Shown piece after piece: positions 43,888 through 53,415 of a stretch of DNA of 64,000 nt. Every line of letters begins with the position of its first letter. Position 1 is the stretch's first letter. This stretch comes from Bacteroidota bacterium (GTDB lineage: Bacteria; Bacteroidota; Bacteroidia; Chitinophagales; LD1). Location: positions 310,001 to 374,000 of the forward strand of contig JADKJG010000001.1 in NCBI GenBank assembly GCA_016722375.1. Reading direction: 5' to 3'. A model generated the notes under the pieces. The model was given only the letters and a program-made list of their open reading frames with translations. It made no database searches and was not told the DNA's origin. A program made the translations under genes and the position numbers.

Positions 43888-44307
43888 TTACAAAAAGCTA
43901 TCAATAGCTAACACATAGCTTTCCAAACCAAAACCTGCGATGATTCCTTTACAAGCACCGCTGATTAGGGAAGTATGGCGAAACTCCTCGCGAGCATAGG
44001 GATTACTAATATGCACTTCAATCACTGGTGTTTTGACGGATACCACAGCGTCGCGTATCGCTACGCTGGTATGTGTATATCCTCCGGCATTCAGAATAAT
44101 GCCGTCATACCCGAAACCAACTTCTTGTATTTTATTGATGAGTTCTCCTTCCACGTTGGACTGATAGGATGTCAGCTGAATTTCGCTGCTGTAAACATCC
44201 TTAATCTCCGCGAAAAAATCTTCAAAACTAATATCCCCGTATATTTCTGGCTCCCGCTTTCCTAGCAGATTGAGATTGGGCCCGTTGATGATGATAAGTT
44301 TCTTCAC
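43888..44307 (-). CDS. aroQ: Type II 3-dehydroquinate dehydratase
   Basis: A 139-aa dodecameric-type enzyme that dehydrates 3-dehydroquinate to 3-dehydroshikimate in the shikimate pathway. The family motifs are complete: NGPNLNLLGKREPEIYG (with the loop Arg and catalytic Tyr region), NAGGYTHTSVAIRDA, and EVHISNPYAREEFRHTS (catalytic His and substrate loop). The length is normal. It is 12 bp from the reductase gene on the same strand, without functional link. Confidence 0.96.
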   Translation of the reverse strand: MKKLIIINGPNLNLLGKREPEIYGDISFEDFFAEIKDVYSSEIQLTSYQSNVEGELINKIQEVGFGYDGIILNAGGYTHTSVAIRDAVVSVKTPVIEVHISNPYAREEFRHTSLISGACKGIIAGFGLESYVLAIDSFL

Positions 44308-44319
44308 AACCAGATTAGG

Positions 44320-45411
44320 TTACACGTCATAATTCAAGACAATGCCATGACTTTTAGGGTGCGATTGGCAAGTCAATACATATCCCTTGGCAATCTCCCC
44401 ATCCGTCAGGCTTTCTCGGTCATCCATTTCTACTTTCCCGGAAACCAATTTAGCACGACAAGTGCAACAGGCAGCCACCATACAGGAGTAGGGAGGGTCG
44501 TAGCCAGCATCTAAAGCTGCTTCTAGTATTGTTTCTTTTCCGCTCACCTCAAACTCACGTTCCTTGCCGTCGTATATAATCTTCACTTTTGTTTTTCCCT
44601 CAAAAGGGACATCACCTATCACTGCAGCACCCACATCGGCAGCCTTTTTATCTTCATCTAATCTCGCAGTAAAATATTCAATATGAATTTGCTCTTTGGA
44701 AATTTGTAGCGTCCCCAATGCCTCCTCAATACTCTTCATCATCGGAGTAGGTCCACAGATGAAGAACACCGCTTGCTGAAAGTTCAGATCGGTATTTTCA
44801 CGCATAAGCCTTAAAGCCATATCCTTGACCATATAGCCGGTATAAGGCCATGCGCTACTAGCCGGTGCATCAAAAATATGAACCAGTTTAAGTCTGTCGG
44901 AATGTTGCGCCGAAGCCTCCTCCAGTTTATCCTTAAAAATAATACTGCTCTCATTTCGGTTTCCGTAAAAGAGCGTCACCTTACTTTGAGGTTCTTTTGT
45001 TAAGACCGATTTAAGAATGGAGATAATCGGAGTGATGCCGGAACCTCCAGCAAACAATATATAATGCTTTTGATTACTCGCTTCAATAGGAGCGTGGAAA
45101 TTACCCATCGGCTCCATCACTTCTATTTCAATCCCCGGCTTGAAGTTGTCGTTGATGAAGTTCGACCCCTTCCCTCCTGATACTCTTTTAACCGCAATGG
45201 TCAGCGGTTCATTGAGATATGGAGAACTGCAAAACGAATAAGAACGATTTACATGCTCTCCGTTGATGAGTAATTTAAGTGTAGTGTATTGGCCAGGGTG
45301 ATAAATGTAATGTTGTTTTATCTCTTCAGGCACTTCAAAAGATACCGAAACTGCTTCCGCAATTTCATTCTTTACTCCCGACACCTTGAGTTTATGGAAT
45401 TTAGACATCAA
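44320..45411 (-). CDS. PaaE/HCP-reductase-like flavin and 2Fe-2S oxidoreductase
   Basis: 363 aa with three domains. These are an FAD-binding barrel (RSYSFCSSP, the RxYS flavin motif), an NAD(P)-binding domain (FAGGSGITPIISILKS; FFICGPTPMM), and a C-terminal plant-type 2Fe-2S ferredoxin with Cys spacing C-x4-C-x2-C (CMVAACCTC) and the fourth Cys in VLTCQSHP. The order matches phenylacetate-CoA epoxidase subunit PaaE, but no paaABCD genes are present. Members of this subfamily often stand alone in Bacteroidota and pass electrons from NADPH to an unknown oxygenase or desaturase. MSK at 45408 is an equally good start. Confidence 0.88.
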   Translation of the reverse strand: MMSKFHKLKVSGVKNEIAEAVSVSFEVPEEIKQHYIYHPGQYTTLKLLINGEHVNRSYSFCSSPYLNEPLTIAVKRVSGGKGSNFINDNFKPGIEIEVMEPMGNFHAPIEASNQKHYILFAGGSGITPIISILKSVLTKEPQSKVTLFYGNRNESSIIFKDKLEEASAQHSDRLKLVHIFDAPASSAWPYTGYMVKDMALRLMRENTDLNFQQAVFFICGPTPMMKSIEEALGTLQISKEQIHIEYFTARLDEDKKAADVGAAVIGDVPFEGKTKVKIIYDGKEREFEVSGKETILEAALDAGYDPPYSCMVAACCTCRAKLVSGKVEMDDRESLTDGEIAKGYVLTCQSHPKSHGIVLNYDV

Positions 45412-45432
45412 TAGATTTTTGAGGGCGCTAAT

Positions 45433-45469
45433 ATAAAAACAGTAAGGGCGATTAGTAAACCGCCCTTAC
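45433..45469 (-). terminator. Rho-independent terminator after the bacilliredoxin gene
   Basis: A 9-bp perfect stem (GTAAGGGCG / CGCCCTTAC, 10-nt loop) is followed on the minus strand by TGTTTTTAT. It lies 25 bp past the bacilliredoxin stop. Confidence 0.85.
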
Positions 45470-45493
45470 ATGATTCTTGTCAATCGAAATAAC

Positions 45494-45910
45494 CTAACAA
45501 TAATGTTCGAAAATCTTTTTGAGATGTGCCGTGACTGTTTCCGCGCTATTTCCTTCTATTTGGTGGCGCTCAACAAAGTGTACAAGCTTCCCATCTTTGA
45601 ACAACGCAATACTGGGAGAAGATGCGGGATAAGGCAAGGTATATTCTCTGGCCTTGCTTACTGCTTCTGTATCTACGCCTGCAAAGGCTGAGACCAGTTT
45701 CATCGGAAGTTTGGTAGATTCTTTTACTGCCGCTTTGATAGCAGGACGAGCTGAACCGGCTGCACATCCGCAAACAGAGTTAAATACTAAAAGTACTGTA
45801 CCGCTGTCCGGCTTCAACGCAGTGTCAACATCGGCAGGGGTTAATAATTCTTCAAAACCAACTTGTGCTAAGTCGGCTTTCATCGGTGCTATTAATTCTT
45901 GTGGATACAT
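45494..45910 (-). CDS. BrxA/BrxB family bacilliredoxin
   Basis: A 138-aa thioredoxin-fold protein of the YphP/YqiW family. It starts with the typical MYPQELIAPMKADL and carries the CGC motif in VFNSVCGCAAGSARP. In Firmicutes these proteins remove bacillithiol from oxidised proteins, and many Bacteroidota also make bacillithiol. It is a single-gene unit with its own terminator. Confidence 0.93.
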   Translation of the reverse strand: MYPQELIAPMKADLAQVGFEELLTPADVDTALKPDSGTVLLVFNSVCGCAAGSARPAIKAAVKESTKLPMKLVSAFAGVDTEAVSKAREYTLPYPASSPSIALFKDGKLVHFVERHQIEGNSAETVTAHLKKIFEHYC

Positions 45911-46033
45911 GTTGTTTATTGAGTTTTAATTATTAAAAATGATTAATCGCCTAATTCTGAGTTGGGAGTGCTGAATGTGGTTGCATTTTTACGAAGTACA
46001 GTTTTTAATTCCTATTATGTTCCAAACTCAGCA

Positions 46034-46357
46034 TTATAAAAATCCTAATTCCAATTTTGCTTCTTCGCTCATCATCTCCTGATTCCAAGGCGGTTCGAAG
46101 ACCAATTCTAAGGTTACATCTTTTACCCCTGCTACTGTTTTTGCTTTTTCTTCTACTTCTCCGGGCAGTATTCCTGCCACCGGACAATTGGGTGAAGTGA
46201 GGGTCATCACTATCTCTACATTAAAATCAGCCAGAACATTGATTTCGTATATTAAACCCAAATCAAAGATATTAACCGGAATCTCGGGATCGAACACCGT
46301 CTTAAGAACTTCGATGATTCCAGTTTGAACCTGTTCTTCAGTAATCACTTCACTCAC
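46034..46357 (-). CDS. MIP18/DUF59 family Fe-S assembly protein
   Basis: A 107-aa single-domain protein with the DUF59 signature: TVFDPEIPVNIFDLGLIYEI, then TLTSPNCPVAG (the reactive Cys) and the C-terminal EPPWNQEMMSEEAKLELGF. Members (SufT, PaaD-like, Cia2) help mature iron-sulfur proteins. In Bacteroidota this form is often near suf genes. Here it stands between bacilliredoxin and prfC, 47 bp after the prfC end and on the same strand. Confidence 0.9.
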   Translation of the reverse strand: MSEVITEEQVQTGIIEVLKTVFDPEIPVNIFDLGLIYEINVLADFNVEIVMTLTSPNCPVAGILPGEVEEKAKTVAGVKDVTLELVFEPPWNQEMMSEEAKLELGFL

Positions 46358-46404
46358 AGTGGGGCAAATTTAGATGAATTCTATCAAATGAACGTAAATA
46401 ACCG

Positions 46405-48000
46405 TTAAACCACCTCTGTTTTGAATTCAGAATTAAAGTGAAACTCAATCTCAGGATTGTTTTCACGCTCCATCTTGAGGAACCACTCCGAAGGGGCGAG
46501 ATATACCAAGTGCCCGTCTTTATCATGCACAATATTGCTGTGTTTAAAGCGGATAAAATCTTCTAGTTTCTGCTGATTATCAGATCGCAACCAACAGGCC
46601 CTCGTCATACTGATCGGTTCAAAACGACAACTGGCAGCGTATTCGTGAAGTAAGCGATATTGAATCACTTCAAATTGCAACTCTCCTACCGCGCCTACAA
46701 ACCTCCGGTTGCCGGGCTGTTGGGTAAATAACTGTGCTACGCCTTCGTCGGTCAGTTGCGTGATTCCTTTTTCCAACTGCTTGCTTTTCATCGGGTCGGT
46801 GTTTACCAGTTCCTTAAATATTTCGGGAGAGAAGGAAGGAATGCCTCTTATCTGGAAATTCTCCCCTTCGGTCAACACGTCGCCAATTTTGAAACTGCCG
46901 GTATCATATAGCCCGACCACATCGCCGGGATAGGCTTCATCCACAATGTTTTTGGATTGTGCCATAAAGGTAACGGGTGTACTGAACCGGAATTTTTTAT
47001 TCAACCGGACATGGTGATAATAGGTATGTCGCTCAAAAGTTCCGCTCACTATCCGCATAAAAGCTATCCGGTCACGGTGCTTAGGGTCCAGGTTGGCATG
47101 GATTTTAAAGATAAAGCCAGTCATCTTTTTTTCATCCGGCTCTACAAAGCGCGTATCGGTTTCTCTGCCACGCGGTGTAGGACTAATTTCTAAAAAGGTA
47201 TCGAGCAATTCTTGTACTCCGAAGTTATTGACCGCAGAGCCAAAGAACACCGGAGCAAGATTTCCCTTCAAATATTCGGCTACGTCAAAAGTATCGTAAA
47301 CGATTTCCAGCGTCTCCACATCTTCGCGCAGTTGGGTGGCATCTTTCTCGCCGACCATAACATCCAATTCCTGATCGTTAATATCAGTGATATTCAGCAC
47401 CTCATCCGCTACTTTGGTAGTGCTGGGTTTAAAAAGATTCAGATATTTTTTGTGTAAATTATAAACCCCCTTGAACAAAGTTCCCCGGTTGATAGGCCAG
47501 GAAAGCGGGCGCACACGAATCTTCAATTCCTTCTCTATTTCATCCAACAAATCAAACGGGTCGCGTCCCTCGCGGTCTAATTTGTTGATGAACACAATTA
47601 CTGGCGTTTTCCGCATGGCGCAGACCTCCATCAATCTGCGGGTTTGCACCTCCACTCCTTTCACCGAATCTACGACCATAATGACCGAGTCCACGGCGGT
47701 GAGGGTGCGATAGGTATCTTCAGCAAAATCTTTGTGGCCGGGCGTATCGAGAATGTTGATGAGCTTGTCTTTATATTCAAAACTCATAACGGAAGTAGCC
47801 ACAGATATTCCCCGCTGCTTTTCAATCTCCATAAAATCGCTGGTAGCCGTCTTCTTGATCTTATTGCTCTTCACCGCGCCCGCCGTTTGAATGGCGCCGC
47901 CAAAAAGCAATAGCTTTTCGGTCAGCGTGGTTTTGCCCGCATCGGGGTGACTGATAATGCCGAACGTTCTTCGTGTGTTGATTTCCTCCTTTAATCCCAT
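46405..48000 (-). CDS. prfC: Peptide chain release factor 3
   Basis: A 531-aa translational GTPase of full length. It shows the G1 motif SHPDAGKTTLTEKLL, switch region QRGISVATSVMSF, G3 DTPGHKDFAEDTYRTL, G4 INKLDREGRDPFDLLDEIE, and the RF3-specific SWPINRGTLFKGVY and QVIQYRL-like C-terminal region. RF3 frees RF1/RF2 from the ribosome after peptide release. It is the first gene of a minus-strand series (prfC, DUF59, then others) and divergent from the T9SS protein at 48760 across the 21-bp array. Confidence 0.96.
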   Translation of the reverse strand: MGLKEEINTRRTFGIISHPDAGKTTLTEKLLLFGGAIQTAGAVKSNKIKKTATSDFMEIEKQRGISVATSVMSFEYKDKLINILDTPGHKDFAEDTYRTLTAVDSVIMVVDSVKGVEVQTRRLMEVCAMRKTPVIVFINKLDREGRDPFDLLDEIEKELKIRVRPLSWPINRGTLFKGVYNLHKKYLNLFKPSTTKVADEVLNITDINDQELDVMVGEKDATQLREDVETLEIVYDTFDVAEYLKGNLAPVFFGSAVNNFGVQELLDTFLEISPTPRGRETDTRFVEPDEKKMTGFIFKIHANLDPKHRDRIAFMRIVSGTFERHTYYHHVRLNKKFRFSTPVTFMAQSKNIVDEAYPGDVVGLYDTGSFKIGDVLTEGENFQIRGIPSFSPEIFKELVNTDPMKSKQLEKGITQLTDEGVAQLFTQQPGNRRFVGAVGELQFEVIQYRLLHEYAASCRFEPISMTRACWLRSDNQQKLEDFIRFKHSNIVHDKDGHLVYLAPSEWFLKMERENNPEIEFHFNSEFKTEVV

Positions 48001-48153
48001 CTCTTTTCTAAAAGGTTGCGAAAATAAGAGAATTGGTTTCTTGATGGTGATGAATGGAGAGTGCTACCTGCCCGTCCGGCAGTGGGAATGCTGAGTAGAA
48101 CATCCGTCCCAAATCATATAAATCCTGCAGCCGGATATGTAAGTCCCCCCAAA

Positions 48154-48510
48154 AACTATGTTACGCTCGTTGCAAACTATATAGTTCGTGGCAAAAACCA
48201 TATAGTTCGGCCCAAAAACTATGTAGGTCTGGGAAAAAACCATGTAGGTCTGTTCAGAAACTATATAGGTTCAGAAAAAAACTATGTGGGTCTGGCTGAA
48301 AACTATGTAGGTCTAGGGAAAAACTACATAGGTTCAGGCAAAAACTATGTAGGTCTGTTCAGAAACTATATAGGTTCAGGAAAAAACTATGTAGGTCTGG
48401 CCGAAAACTATGTAAGTCTAGGGAAAAACTATATAGGTTCGGGTAAAAACTATGTAGGTCTGCTCAGAAACTACATAGGTTTAGGAAAAAACTACTTAAA
48501 AATGGCCGCC
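48154..48510. repeat. 21-bp-period array 4 (core CTAYRTAG), with 105-bp higher-order repeat
   Basis: Seventeen units in unbroken 21-bp register lie in the 759-bp divergent interval between prfC and the T9SS gene. Units start AACTA and carry CTATATAG, CTATGTAG or CTACATAG, that is palindromic or near-palindromic variants. Five-unit blocks 48238-48342 and 48343-48447 repeat each other (105-bp higher order). A GTG-started frame crosses it (48061-48552) only because the unit lacks stops in that frame. No other feature is seen in 48511-48759. Confidence 0.88.
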
Positions 48511-48759
48511 TTTTTAACATTTACTTCAGCTCAAAAGATGATTCGGAGCTAAAATCTTAATTTTTAACACTAAAATCATTCAGAACATTCAAAAACCTAT
48601 CAATTATATGATATCGTCCAATTTTGGTAAAAGACAATCGGAATAGAGTTTTGTTATTTACAATGAAATGAAACATTTACAAACCTAGCTCGTATAAAAA
48701 TGCAATGATTCTTGACTAAGTTAATTCCAACGCAGTTTAAAAATCAAAAGCAAACCGAT

Positions 48760-51700
48760 ATGAAACATCTAAACAAATCTTCTCTAAGCAAAGCAGTTAA
48801 ATTTGATAAAACCAATCGTTTTAACACCATTCTATGGATGGCCTGCTTTCTGTTGGTAGGGATGTACGCTCATGGGCAATATTCCACTTTCTATTTTAAT
48901 TCGGCAAGTCCGGCGGATGGACCGAGCGCGCATGCTTCGTACTGTTATTCTAGTACAAGTTTGCCTTACACGTATTGTCAAGGTACTGATATGCCCGCTT
49001 ACTTTGCCGCAGGCACTCCTCCTAGCTTCAAAGCTTTCAATGCCGCGCAAACACTAAGCGATGCTGCAGTTGTGAACTGGGGAAATAAATTCTTAACCTA
49101 TTCACTAGGATTGACCGGAGCTATCACCATCACCTTTGATCCTAACTATAAGGCAGATTTCGGAGGACTTACTGTATATAATGTGGATGATTTTGACCGT
49201 GATTTTACCATTAATGCGTATGATGTGGAAGGAGGTAATTTGATTGCTACTAAAACCCAGACAGTAGCTGTGGGACAAGCGGTCCCTATTACTATTGACA
49301 ATGCAAGCCCTGTAGGATTTGTGAAAGTTACGCCTTCAGCTCCTGCCGGTTTCGGCATCAACAATATATTGTTAGCTGAACCATTGTTGTGTAGTATGCC
49401 TTCAACTCCTACCATATCCGCTACCAGTTCAGCGATTACAATAGGCGGTTCGACCACATTAAGCATTTCTGCTGGTTCATTAAATGAGGCAACCAGTTGG
49501 AAATGGTATTCTGGCAGTTGTGGCGGAACATTAGTTGGCACCGGAACCAGTGTGGATGTTTCGCCTACTCAAACCACCACCTACTTTGCTCGTGGTGAGG
49601 GAGGCTGTGTGGTAAATGCTGTCTGCGGAACAAAAACTATTACTGTCAATCCTTTAACGATGACTTGGACTGGTGCAACAAGCAATGATGTGAACAACCC
49701 AAGCAATTGGAGTCCGGCAATGGTTCCATCTGGATGTATGAACAATGTGTATATTCCTTCTGTTTCAAGAATGCCATCTTTTGAGGCGACTATGAATATT
49801 AGAGATCTTAAATTAGGAAATTCTGTAGCCATCACACTCAATGCGAACGTGAATGTTTGCGGTGATTTAATCGGAGGCGGTAGCACTACTTCCTCCATTA
49901 ACGGAAATGGATTAATAGTTCTTTCCGGAAACAGAACACAGCAAATTAGCGGAAAAACATCTATCAACTACTTGCGCTTAGACAACGCATCAGGAGCAGT
50001 TCTATTGGCCGGCGCTAATGTGGATATAAAAAAGTCTCTGGAGCTTAAGAATGGAGAGTTCGTTGCTTCTACCGGGACCATCACGCTCAAAAGCACCTCT
50101 GCAAGCAACCTGGCGATTATAGATAATTTCAGTGCGGGCTATTCAGGAACATTCACTGGTACGATTACAGCAGAAAGAGTTTTTGCAGCCTCCGGCACCT
50201 ATGATCAGCACTTGATGGGTTCGCCAGTAAACAGGCCCTCTTTAAGTCAATTTGGCGCAAGCGAAAGCGGCTTCGTTGTTCCTACCAATGATTGTGATGA
50301 AACCAAGCTGACGATGAAATCTCCTTATGGAACGGTATTTACCTATCATGAAGAAATGGGAACCACTTGTGCTCTGGCAGGTTGGAAAGCGGAAAGTTCG
50401 GGAACGGCTGAAAACGGTTTGGGATATTCCGTTCTACAGAAAGGTGCTGGGAAAATCACGCTCACCGGTTCGCCAAATTTGAATAGCTCCTATTCGGTGA
50501 ATAATTTAACCAACACTGGTTGGATGAACTTTACCAAACAAGGAAATGCCATGTCATCTGGTTGGCACCTACTGGCGAATCCTTATCCTGCCACTATGAA
50601 TATTACTGAATCGAATGCAGGCTTTGATAATCAAATACAGATTTGGCATTCAGATGGCCCTTATCAAGGTTCTTATCAGGCTGGAACTATTGGAAGTAAT
50701 GTAGTGGTTGCTCCATTTCAAGGCTTTATGGTCCATAAAACGGATGTAGGAGGAACTGCAGACTTTACCATACACGGATCGGACCGAGTAACTACTGCAC
50801 AGCGATTCTATAAAGAAGACAAGGAGAATACAATCGAACTCGTTGTGGAAAACGCTACTCAAACACTGCTTGACAAAACGACTGTTGGATATAATCTTGA
50901 TGCTACTGATGGTTTTGATCCGGCTTTCGATGCCAATAAACTGTCTGGCACTCCAGACCGCCAGTTGATTTATAGCGTGAGTGATACGCAGTGGATGTCT
51001 GTAAATATGCTAAAATCTATACAAGAATCTCCAGAAGTACCTGTGCATTTTTATGCGGGGACAGATGGTCAGTTTAATCTCTTGTTTAACGGGGTGAGTA
51101 GTTTTGATCCTACTGTTCTGATTATGCTGGAAGATAAAAAGCAACATCTGTTTCATAACATCAGAAGCGGGAATTATGCTTTCTATTCCTCTGTTTCTGA
51201 TAATCGCGATCGGTTTGTACTTCACTTTACCCCTGCTGCTATTATCCTTTCGGTTCCAGCCACTTGCACGAATAGTGGAAAGTTGATTGCTGAACAACAA
51301 GGGGAAGCTGATTGGGACTTTACTATCACCGGATCAAACAACAACAACATTTGTACCGGGAGATTCAACCAGAACTCGGCTATTAATACCAGTCTGGCAA
51401 AAGGAGTTTATACTCTTACTTTGAGAAATGACTATAACTATGCGGTGCTCAAGACCTTTACTATTGAAGGAGCAGATACTTTAATCGCCTCCTTTAACCT
51501 TTCATCTGAAAACCTGAACACAGGCGAAACTCTTGAACTGACCAGCGAATCTAACAATGCCACAGCTCACAATTGGAGCTTTGGAGATGGAACGGACGAT
51601 GTTGGCACTACTACTTCACACACCTACAATGAAGAAGGTATCTATACGATTACTTACACCGCCACTAATGCAAGCGGATGCGAAAGCACTGTACAGAAAA

Positions 51701-51990
51701 CAGTGACCGTAACCAAATCAGTGGCAAGTGGAATACAAGAGAAAAAAACAAGCTCAAAAGATATTTTGATCTGGGGGCATGAAAATGAAGTGATAGTTGA
51801 CTTTACGAAAACACCGAGTGTAAAAGCTACTATTACAATCTTCAATATCCTTGGACAAGAAGTTGTAAGTGTCCGCCACGAGCAGAATAATGTTTTCCGA
51901 TTACCGGTTAATAATGTTTCCGGGGGTTATGCCATCGTAAAAGTGATGAACCAGAACGAAACTACCATTGCCAGAGTTTACTTAAAGTAA
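48760..51990 (+). CDS. Large secreted protein with PKD and T9SS type A sorting domains
   Basis: The ATG at 48760 places a signal peptide (NTILWMACFLLVGMYAHGQ) correctly; the TTG at 48712 would only add a tail. The mature part of about 1,040 aa has an N-terminal jelly-roll-like domain (FGGLTVYNVDDFDRDFTINA, common in T9SS cargo), Ig-like repeats and a beta-helix-like WTGATSNDVNNPSNWSP region. A long domain with HLMGSPVNRP and WHLLANPYPATMNI follows, then a PKD domain (HNWSFGDGTDD). The final 75 residues are a type A sorting domain (TITIFNILGQEVVSV, then VSGGYAIVKV). It should be exported by T9SS and attached to A-LPS. A strong terminator follows. Confidence 0.88.
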   Translation: MKHLNKSSLSKAVKFDKTNRFNTILWMACFLLVGMYAHGQYSTFYFNSASPADGPSAHASYCYSSTSLPYTYCQGTDMPAYFAAGTPPSFKAFNAAQTLSDAAVVNWGNKFLTYSLGLTGAITITFDPNYKADFGGLTVYNVDDFDRDFTINAYDVEGGNLIATKTQTVAVGQAVPITIDNASPVGFVKVTPSAPAGFGINNILLAEPLLCSMPSTPTISATSSAITIGGSTTLSISAGSLNEATSWKWYSGSCGGTLVGTGTSVDVSPTQTTTYFARGEGGCVVNAVCGTKTITVNPLTMTWTGATSNDVNNPSNWSPAMVPSGCMNNVYIPSVSRMPSFEATMNIRDLKLGNSVAITLNANVNVCGDLIGGGSTTSSINGNGLIVLSGNRTQQISGKTSINYLRLDNASGAVLLAGANVDIKKSLELKNGEFVASTGTITLKSTSASNLAIIDNFSAGYSGTFTGTITAERVFAASGTYDQHLMGSPVNRPSLSQFGASESGFVVPTNDCDETKLTMKSPYGTVFTYHEEMGTTCALAGWKAESSGTAENGLGYSVLQKGAGKITLTGSPNLNSSYSVNNLTNTGWMNFTKQGNAMSSGWHLLANPYPATMNITESNAGFDNQIQIWHSDGPYQGSYQAGTIGSNVVVAPFQGFMVHKTDVGGTADFTIHGSDRVTTAQRFYKEDKENTIELVVENATQTLLDKTTVGYNLDATDGFDPAFDANKLSGTPDRQLIYSVSDTQWMSVNMLKSIQESPEVPVHFYAGTDGQFNLLFNGVSSFDPTVLIMLEDKKQHLFHNIRSGNYAFYSSVSDNRDRFVLHFTPAAIILSVPATCTNSGKLIAEQQGEADWDFTITGSNNNNICTGRFNQNSAINTSLAKGVYTLTLRNDYNYAVLKTFTIEGADTLIASFNLSSENLNTGETLELTSESNNATAHNWSFGDGTDDVGTTTSHTYNEEGIYTITYTATNASGCESTVQKTVTVTKSVASGIQEKKTSSKDILIWGHENEVIVDFTKTPSVKATITIFNILGQEVVSVRHEQNNVFRLPVNNVSGGYAIVKVMNQNETTIARVYLK

Positions 51991-52013
51991 CTAAGCTCTC
52001 CCCCCATATTCTT

Positions 52014-52046
52014 AAAAGCGCTGCCCATTTGGGTAGCGCTTTTTTT
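52014..52046 (+). terminator. Rho-independent terminator after the T9SS type A gene
   Basis: AAAAGCGCT-G-CCC-ATTT-GGG-T-AGCGCTTTTTTT forms a long stem with a 4-nt loop and T-run, 24 bp after the stop codon. Confidence 0.92.
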
Positions 52047-52161
52047 ATGGGCAGTTTACTCTCCTTCTTTTGGCTTCAGCCCCTCTTTAGAACGGATAAA
52101 ATTATATGGGTCAGTTTTACTCTCATACATTTTTTCTATTTTCGGAAGGAAATCGAACCTC

Positions 52162-52554
52162 ATGAAATCTCTATTCATATCTTTCTTGTTTGCTTTTACC
52201 TCCTTGGGCGCCTACGCACAATACTCTTTAATATTTTGTGAAGATGTCAACCCCGAAGGAGTTCCTAAAATGCCGGCGAGCGCCTTTATGGTAAGTGATC
52301 GAGGAGGCGTACTTAGGTTTATGGTTCGTGGAGATGAAGAATTAAACATGGACAGTATCAAGTATCAACTGTACTTTATTAATCAAGGCGGCGATGAAGA
52401 ATTCGTTACAGAGTTTATGCAGAATGTGGAACCGGGATGGAATTATGCTTGGAAAGAAGTAGTCTTTTTTGACCCGGGCAATTATCGGGTCAAGGTTATT
52501 GATTCTAAAGATTCTTACCTCACTTCGGCTAATCTTACTATTAAACGTCCTTAA
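52162..52554 (+). CDS. Small secreted hypothetical protein
   Basis: 130 aa with a clear signal peptide (MKSLFISFLFAFTSLGAYAQ). The mature part of about 110 residues is beta-rich and acidic and ends in an Ig-like pattern (FFDPGNYRVKVIDSKDSYLT). No family is recognised. It is followed after 48 bp by another secreted protein in the same direction, so they may be an operon. Periplasmic or surface location is expected. Confidence 0.75.
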   Translation: MKSLFISFLFAFTSLGAYAQYSLIFCEDVNPEGVPKMPASAFMVSDRGGVLRFMVRGDEELNMDSIKYQLYFINQGGDEEFVTEFMQNVEPGWNYAWKEVVFFDPGNYRVKVIDSKDSYLTSANLTIKRP

Positions 52555-52602
52555 GGTTTCGTCATTTTTTGAACTGTTTTATAATCCCTTACTTTATTCT
52601 CT

Positions 52603-53358
52603 ATGAAATATAGTCCGCTCTTTGTTTCCTTACTTTTTGTTTTCTCCTCCATATCCGCTTTTTCACAAGCTAAGAAGGAGCCGGTGAAGGAAAAGAAAAG
52701 TTTGTTGGATAAGGTCAGTGAACTACCCGATGTCCTTATTTCGCAAAAAGAAAAGGTGGACACCAATGCGAGCAGATTTATTCAGGACATTTTATCTATA
52801 GAAGTACCGCCAATATGGAAAGAAAAAGGTGTCATGCTTTTCAATGACTTAAAACTGAACAAAACGGATAAAGAGCCGTTAAATACTTCATTGCCCTTGC
52901 CCGCAAAGAAAATTATTCAAGGCGTTACCATCACGCTGAACTCAATTAAGAAATCTCCGGCTGACAAAAAAGCAATGACCGTTGCGTCTATTAAATCACA
53001 CTTGGTGGCATTTTATAAAGATGCCGGAACAAAAGTTGATCAGAAGGAGTTGGATGAACAGGTAAATAGCATGATTTCTGCCCCCCAGTCCTTCACAACG
53101 TCTCAAGGCAAAACAGGAGATTTATATTTCATCAACGACATTCAAACTCAGCAGTCGAGTTATATCATATTACTCATCGTCCCAGATGCCGTTCCCAACT
53201 TCTGCCATTTTGTACAATTCCAGTATTATCGCTTTATCTACGAAACCACCATCCCTGAAGATGTGATGGAATGGAAGACCTTCGTATATCCCGATGAACA
53301 AGAAGTCTATGTAAATTTCACTAAGGATATTTTGAAAACATTAGTCATTAATAAATAG
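52603..53358 (+). CDS. Secreted hypothetical protein
   Basis: 251 aa. A signal peptide (YSPLFVSLLFVFSSISAFSQ) is followed by a lysine-rich segment (AKKEPVKEKKSLLDKVSELP), then a globular part with no cysteine cluster or known motif. The later half (TGDLYFINDIQTQQSSYIIL) looks beta-rich. I do not recognise the family. It lies in a run of small genes between two terminators. Confidence 0.72.
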   Translation: MKYSPLFVSLLFVFSSISAFSQAKKEPVKEKKSLLDKVSELPDVLISQKEKVDTNASRFIQDILSIEVPPIWKEKGVMLFNDLKLNKTDKEPLNTSLPLPAKKIIQGVTITLNSIKKSPADKKAMTVASIKSHLVAFYKDAGTKVDQKELDEQVNSMISAPQSFTTSQGKTGDLYFINDIQTQQSSYIILLIVPDAVPNFCHFVQFQYYRFIYETTIPEDVMEWKTFVYPDEQEVYVNFTKDILKTLVINK

Positions 53359-53415
53359 TTAGCCTTTATGAATCTCTTAAGCTATTTTGCAAATCACCTG
53401 AACTACTATTAATCT

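Noticed and set aside
48061..48552. 163-aa frame with a seven-residue repeat (NYVGLGK type)
   Set aside because: GTG start without support, and the frame is open only because the 21-bp unit lacks stops. I annotate the DNA array instead; a coded product cannot be fully excluded.
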